From contig NZ_JAHUWT010000002.1 in the NCBI RefSeq assembly GCF_019218885.1, forward strand, positions 1,364,001 to 1,428,000: a DNA stretch of 64,000 nt. The letters are read 5' to 3'. Source of the DNA: Bordetella sp. BOR01. GTDB taxonomy: Bacteria > Pseudomonadota > Gammaproteobacteria > Burkholderiales > Burkholderiaceae_B. The position numbers and the translations under genes are program-made. This document shows positions 61,829 through 64,000 of the stretch, one piece after another. The first letter of the stretch is position 1. Each line of letters starts with the position of its first letter. Under the pieces are notes generated by a model. That model did no database searches and was not told the DNA's origin. It was given only the letters and a program-made list of their open reading frames with translations.

Positions 61829-63463
61829 ATGAGTGAATACGTTGAAATCGTGCTGCATGGCGGGCGGATCGCAACCCTGGATGCCGTGCTGGGCATCGTC
61901 CCGGCCGTGGCGATACGCGATGGGCGTATCGTGGCGGCAGGCACCGACGCCGATTGCCTGGCACTGGCTGGGCCAGGTACCGCCAAGGTGCATCTGTGCG
62001 GCGCCTTCGCCATGCCGGGCATCAACGACAGCCATTGCCATCCGGACGGCCAGGCGGTCAAGGCAGGACGGTGGGATGATCTTTCTCAGGGCCTGGCGGG
62101 CCCTGGCAGCCTGCTGGGCCGCATCGCCGCGTTCGACCGCCGCGCGCCGCGCGAGGCCTGGTACCTGGGCTTCCGGTTCGATGAGCGCGATACCGGCGGC
62201 TATCCGGCACGCCAGGCGCTTGATGCCGCGGCGCCAGATCGTCCGGTATTCCTGTTGCGCCGCGATGCGCAGGTTGGCATCGCCAATGCAGCGGCCCTGG
62301 CGCGCCTGCGCGCCAGTACCGCTGCGGTCCCGGCCCATTGCCTGGACGACGCATCCGGCATGGCGCACGGCCGCGGCGTCTTTGCGTTCACGGCCCTGAT
62401 CGCGGCCAGCGACCGTATCGACGACTATCTGCAAGGTTATCCCGCGATCTTCCGCGACATGGCGCGCCTGGGCATCACCAGCGTGCACAATGCGCTGACC
62501 AGCCGCCTGGCGGCCCAGGCCTATCGGCGCCTGCATGCCGAGCGTGCCTTGCCGGTGCGGGTCGGCATGATGCTCAACGGCCGCGATCTCGACTTGATCG
62601 ACGAAACCATCGAGGCCGGTATGCGCTTCGGCCATGGCGATGCCGGGCTGCACTTGCTGGGCGTGGAATACGGCTCGGATGGCAGCACCAGCGGGCGGAC
62701 GGCGGCCTACTATGCCCCGTACACCGGGCAAGAGGGCGAAGATGGCGCGCCGGCCAATCGCGGCGACTTGAATTTCAGTGCCGAAGAGCTGGCCGCCAAG
62801 GTCGCGCGGGTAATGGGCGCCGGCCTGCAGGTGGCCGCGACAGGCAACGGCGACCGCGGCATCGACTTCGCGCTCGACGCTTTCGAGCGGGGGCTGACCC
62901 AATATCCCAAGGCTGTCCGCCCGCGTATCGAGCATTGTTGCTGCGCGCCGCCAGATATCCAGGACCGCATGGCCCGGCTGGGCGTGATCGATTCGTCGGC
63001 CTCGGGTTTTCTGTACAACCTGGGCGACGCCTATTTGCGCAATCGCCCCGATGCCGACATACCCTGGTTCTGGCCGCATCGCAGCATGCTGGCGCAAGGC
63101 GTGCTGGTGTGCGGGCATTCCGATGCGCCGGTGTGCGAGCGCAACCCCTTCCTGGGCATGGCGGCCATGGTGACGCGCAAGACGGCCTCGGGCGCGGCGA
63201 TCAACGCCAGCCAGGCGATTCCCATCGACGCGGCCATGCGTTGCTATACCGTCAACCCCGCCGTCGCCGAGAACCAGGCGGCGACCAAGGGCACACTGGC
63301 GCCTGGCCGGTTGGCCGACCTGATCGTGCTCGACCGCGATCTTTACGCGATCGATGCCGAGCAAATTCGCGGCACGGCCGTGCAGGCCACGCTGGTGGGC
63401 GGCCGCACGATCTATCGCTCACCTGATGCGGCCTGGGCCGCCGACCTGCCCGAAGGAGGCTGA
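61829..63463 (+). CDS. YtcJ-like amidohydrolase
   Basis: Predicted metal-dependent amidohydrolase family 3 enzyme, 544 aa. HxH motif MPGINDSHCHPDGQ, YLGFRFDERDTGGYPAR, RIEHCCCAPP (His) and GVLVCGHSDAPVCERNPFLG (terminal Asp; most relatives read GSDxP). Tail RLADLIVLDRDLYAIDAEQIRG typical. Lies 6 bases after the binding protein gene and 2 before the permease, so it probably acts on the imported compound, an amide or ureide. Confidence 0.9.
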   Translation: MSEYVEIVLHGGRIATLDAVLGIVPAVAIRDGRIVAAGTDADCLALAGPGTAKVHLCGAFAMPGINDSHCHPDGQAVKAGRWDDLSQGLAGPGSLLGRIAAFDRRAPREAWYLGFRFDERDTGGYPARQALDAAAPDRPVFLLRRDAQVGIANAAALARLRASTAAVPAHCLDDASGMAHGRGVFAFTALIAASDRIDDYLQGYPAIFRDMARLGITSVHNALTSRLAAQAYRRLHAERALPVRVGMMLNGRDLDLIDETIEAGMRFGHGDAGLHLLGVEYGSDGSTSGRTAAYYAPYTGQEGEDGAPANRGDLNFSAEELAAKVARVMGAGLQVAATGNGDRGIDFALDAFERGLTQYPKAVRPRIEHCCCAPPDIQDRMARLGVIDSSASGFLYNLGDAYLRNRPDADIPWFWPHRSMLAQGVLVCGHSDAPVCERNPFLGMAAMVTRKTASGAAINASQAIPIDAAMRCYTVNPAVAENQAATKGTLAPGRLADLIVLDRDLYAIDAEQIRGTAVQATLVGGRTIYRSPDAAWAADLPEGG

Positions 63464-63465
63464 AC

Positions 63466-64000
63466 ATGCGTCGATCCTTGCCTGCGGTGTTGGTAGTTCC
63501 GGTGGTCGTGCTGGTCGGCTGCCTGTTCCTGCTGCCGGTGCTGCGCATCCTGGCGATCAGCTTCACCGAACCCACAGTCGGGCTGGGGAACTACGCCGCG
63601 TTGTTCACCGAGCCGCTGTATCGCAAGATCATGGCGACCACGCTGCGCATTTGCGTGTGGACGACGCTCATTGCCCTGGTGCTGGGCTATGTGGTGGCCT
63701 ACGTCATGGCGAACGTGCCGCAGCACGTGCGTAGCTGGATGGTCATCGGGCTGCTGGTTCCGTTCTGGCTGTCGGTGCTGGTACGGGCCTTTGCCTGGGT
63801 GCTGCTGCTATCGCGCGAAGGCGTGGTCAATGCCACGCTGATGGCGCTGGGCCTGGTCGACCAGCCGCTGGCCTTGCTGCGCAACGAGACCGGCGTGTTG
63901 ATCGGAATGGTGCATTACATGGTGCCCTATGCCGTGCTGCCCATGCTTACCACTATGCTGGGCATTGACGCTTCGTTGATGGCCGCCTCGCGTGCCTTGG
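63466..64000 (+). CDS. ABC transporter permease, PotB-like (3' partial)
   Basis: First 178 residues of an inner-membrane permease from ATG 63466, with GAAGGAGGCT upstream. Five or so hydrophobic helices are seen, starting LPAVLVVPVVVLVGCLFLLPVLRILAISF, then WMVIGLLVPFWLSVLVRAFAW as in spermidine/putrescine permeases. The end is cut by the window. With the binding protein and amidohydrolase it forms one import-and-hydrolysis operon. Confidence 0.92.
   Translation, partial: MRRSLPAVLVVPVVVLVGCLFLLPVLRILAISFTEPTVGLGNYAALFTEPLYRKIMATTLRICVWTTLIALVLGYVVAYVMANVPQHVRSWMVIGLLVPFWLSVLVRAFAWVLLLSREGVVNATLMALGLVDQPLALLRNETGVLIGMVHYMVPYAVLPMLTTMLGIDASLMAASRAL

Noticed and set aside
60773-63364. 863-aa open frame on the minus strand
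   Set aside because: Antisense to the ABC binding protein and amidohydrolase genes; no domain is recognisable.

Overview
This 64 kb window comes from a high-GC beta-proteobacterium, most likely an Alcaligenaceae member (Bordetella/Achromobacter type). The evidence is the gene content (MaeB malic enzyme, the tkt-gap-pgk run, fba-purC-purE-purK), four Bug-family periplasmic solute receptors, and long antisense shadow frames typical of high-GC DNA. No rRNA, tRNA, CRISPR array, transposase, integrase or phage gene was seen.

Layout. (1) 1-9.2 kb is core: maeB (5' end cut), patatin phospholipase, barstar-like protein, rsmE, then tkt-gap-pgk closed by a clear terminator. (2) 9.2-15.9 kb is a catabolic-looking block: an operon of VOC protein, MDR oxidoreductase, PaaI thioesterase and acyl-CoA ligase, then a thiol dioxygenase, an Lrp/AsnC regulator and a Bug receptor. 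AT-rich palindromes recur in its promoters. (3) 16-22.3 kb: cyanase, a DUF3141 PHA-synthase-like hydrolase, and a Bug receptor + SelA-like PLP enzyme + GntR/UTRA regulator set. (4) 22.4-30.8 kb: housekeeping genes (YfcF GST, DHCW cupin, GNAT, AzlCD exporter, Pit, Mog, lipoprotein, M23 peptidase, a second-type IF-1, YciI, GFA). (5) 30.9-47.0 kb is a split phosphonate locus: phnCDE (+); an interposed FAH-TauD-Bug-GntR operon (-); phnN-DUF1045-phnM-phnF (-); and divergent phnGHIJKLM (+). It carries two PhnM proteins and lacks phnP. (6) 47-54.4 kb returns to core: unknown protein, fba, GFA, purC, DUF5993-dsbB, purE-purK-sua5. (7) 54.5-64 kb is accessory catabolism: Bug-pcaIJ-IclR, a ThDP enzyme, a LysR regulator, and an ABC importer operon with an amidohydrolase (3' end cut).

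How it fits together. The sugar-phosphate and purine blocks at each end are normally neighbours in Burkholderiales; here about 38.7 kb separates pgk from fba, and no pyruvate kinase gene lies in the window. The phn genes form a complete C-P lyase route: uptake (CDE), core lyase (GHIJ with KL), diphosphatase (two M), a 2H phosphoesterase (DUF1045) that may take the PhnP step, and PhnN. Regulatory sites support this: a near-perfect Pho box precedes phnC, weaker ones precede phnG and pit, and identical GTCTAGAC sites precede phnG and the phnM-DUF1045-phnN unit. Several accessory operons follow one plan: Bug receptor, catabolic enzymes, and a local regulator with its own palindromic operator.
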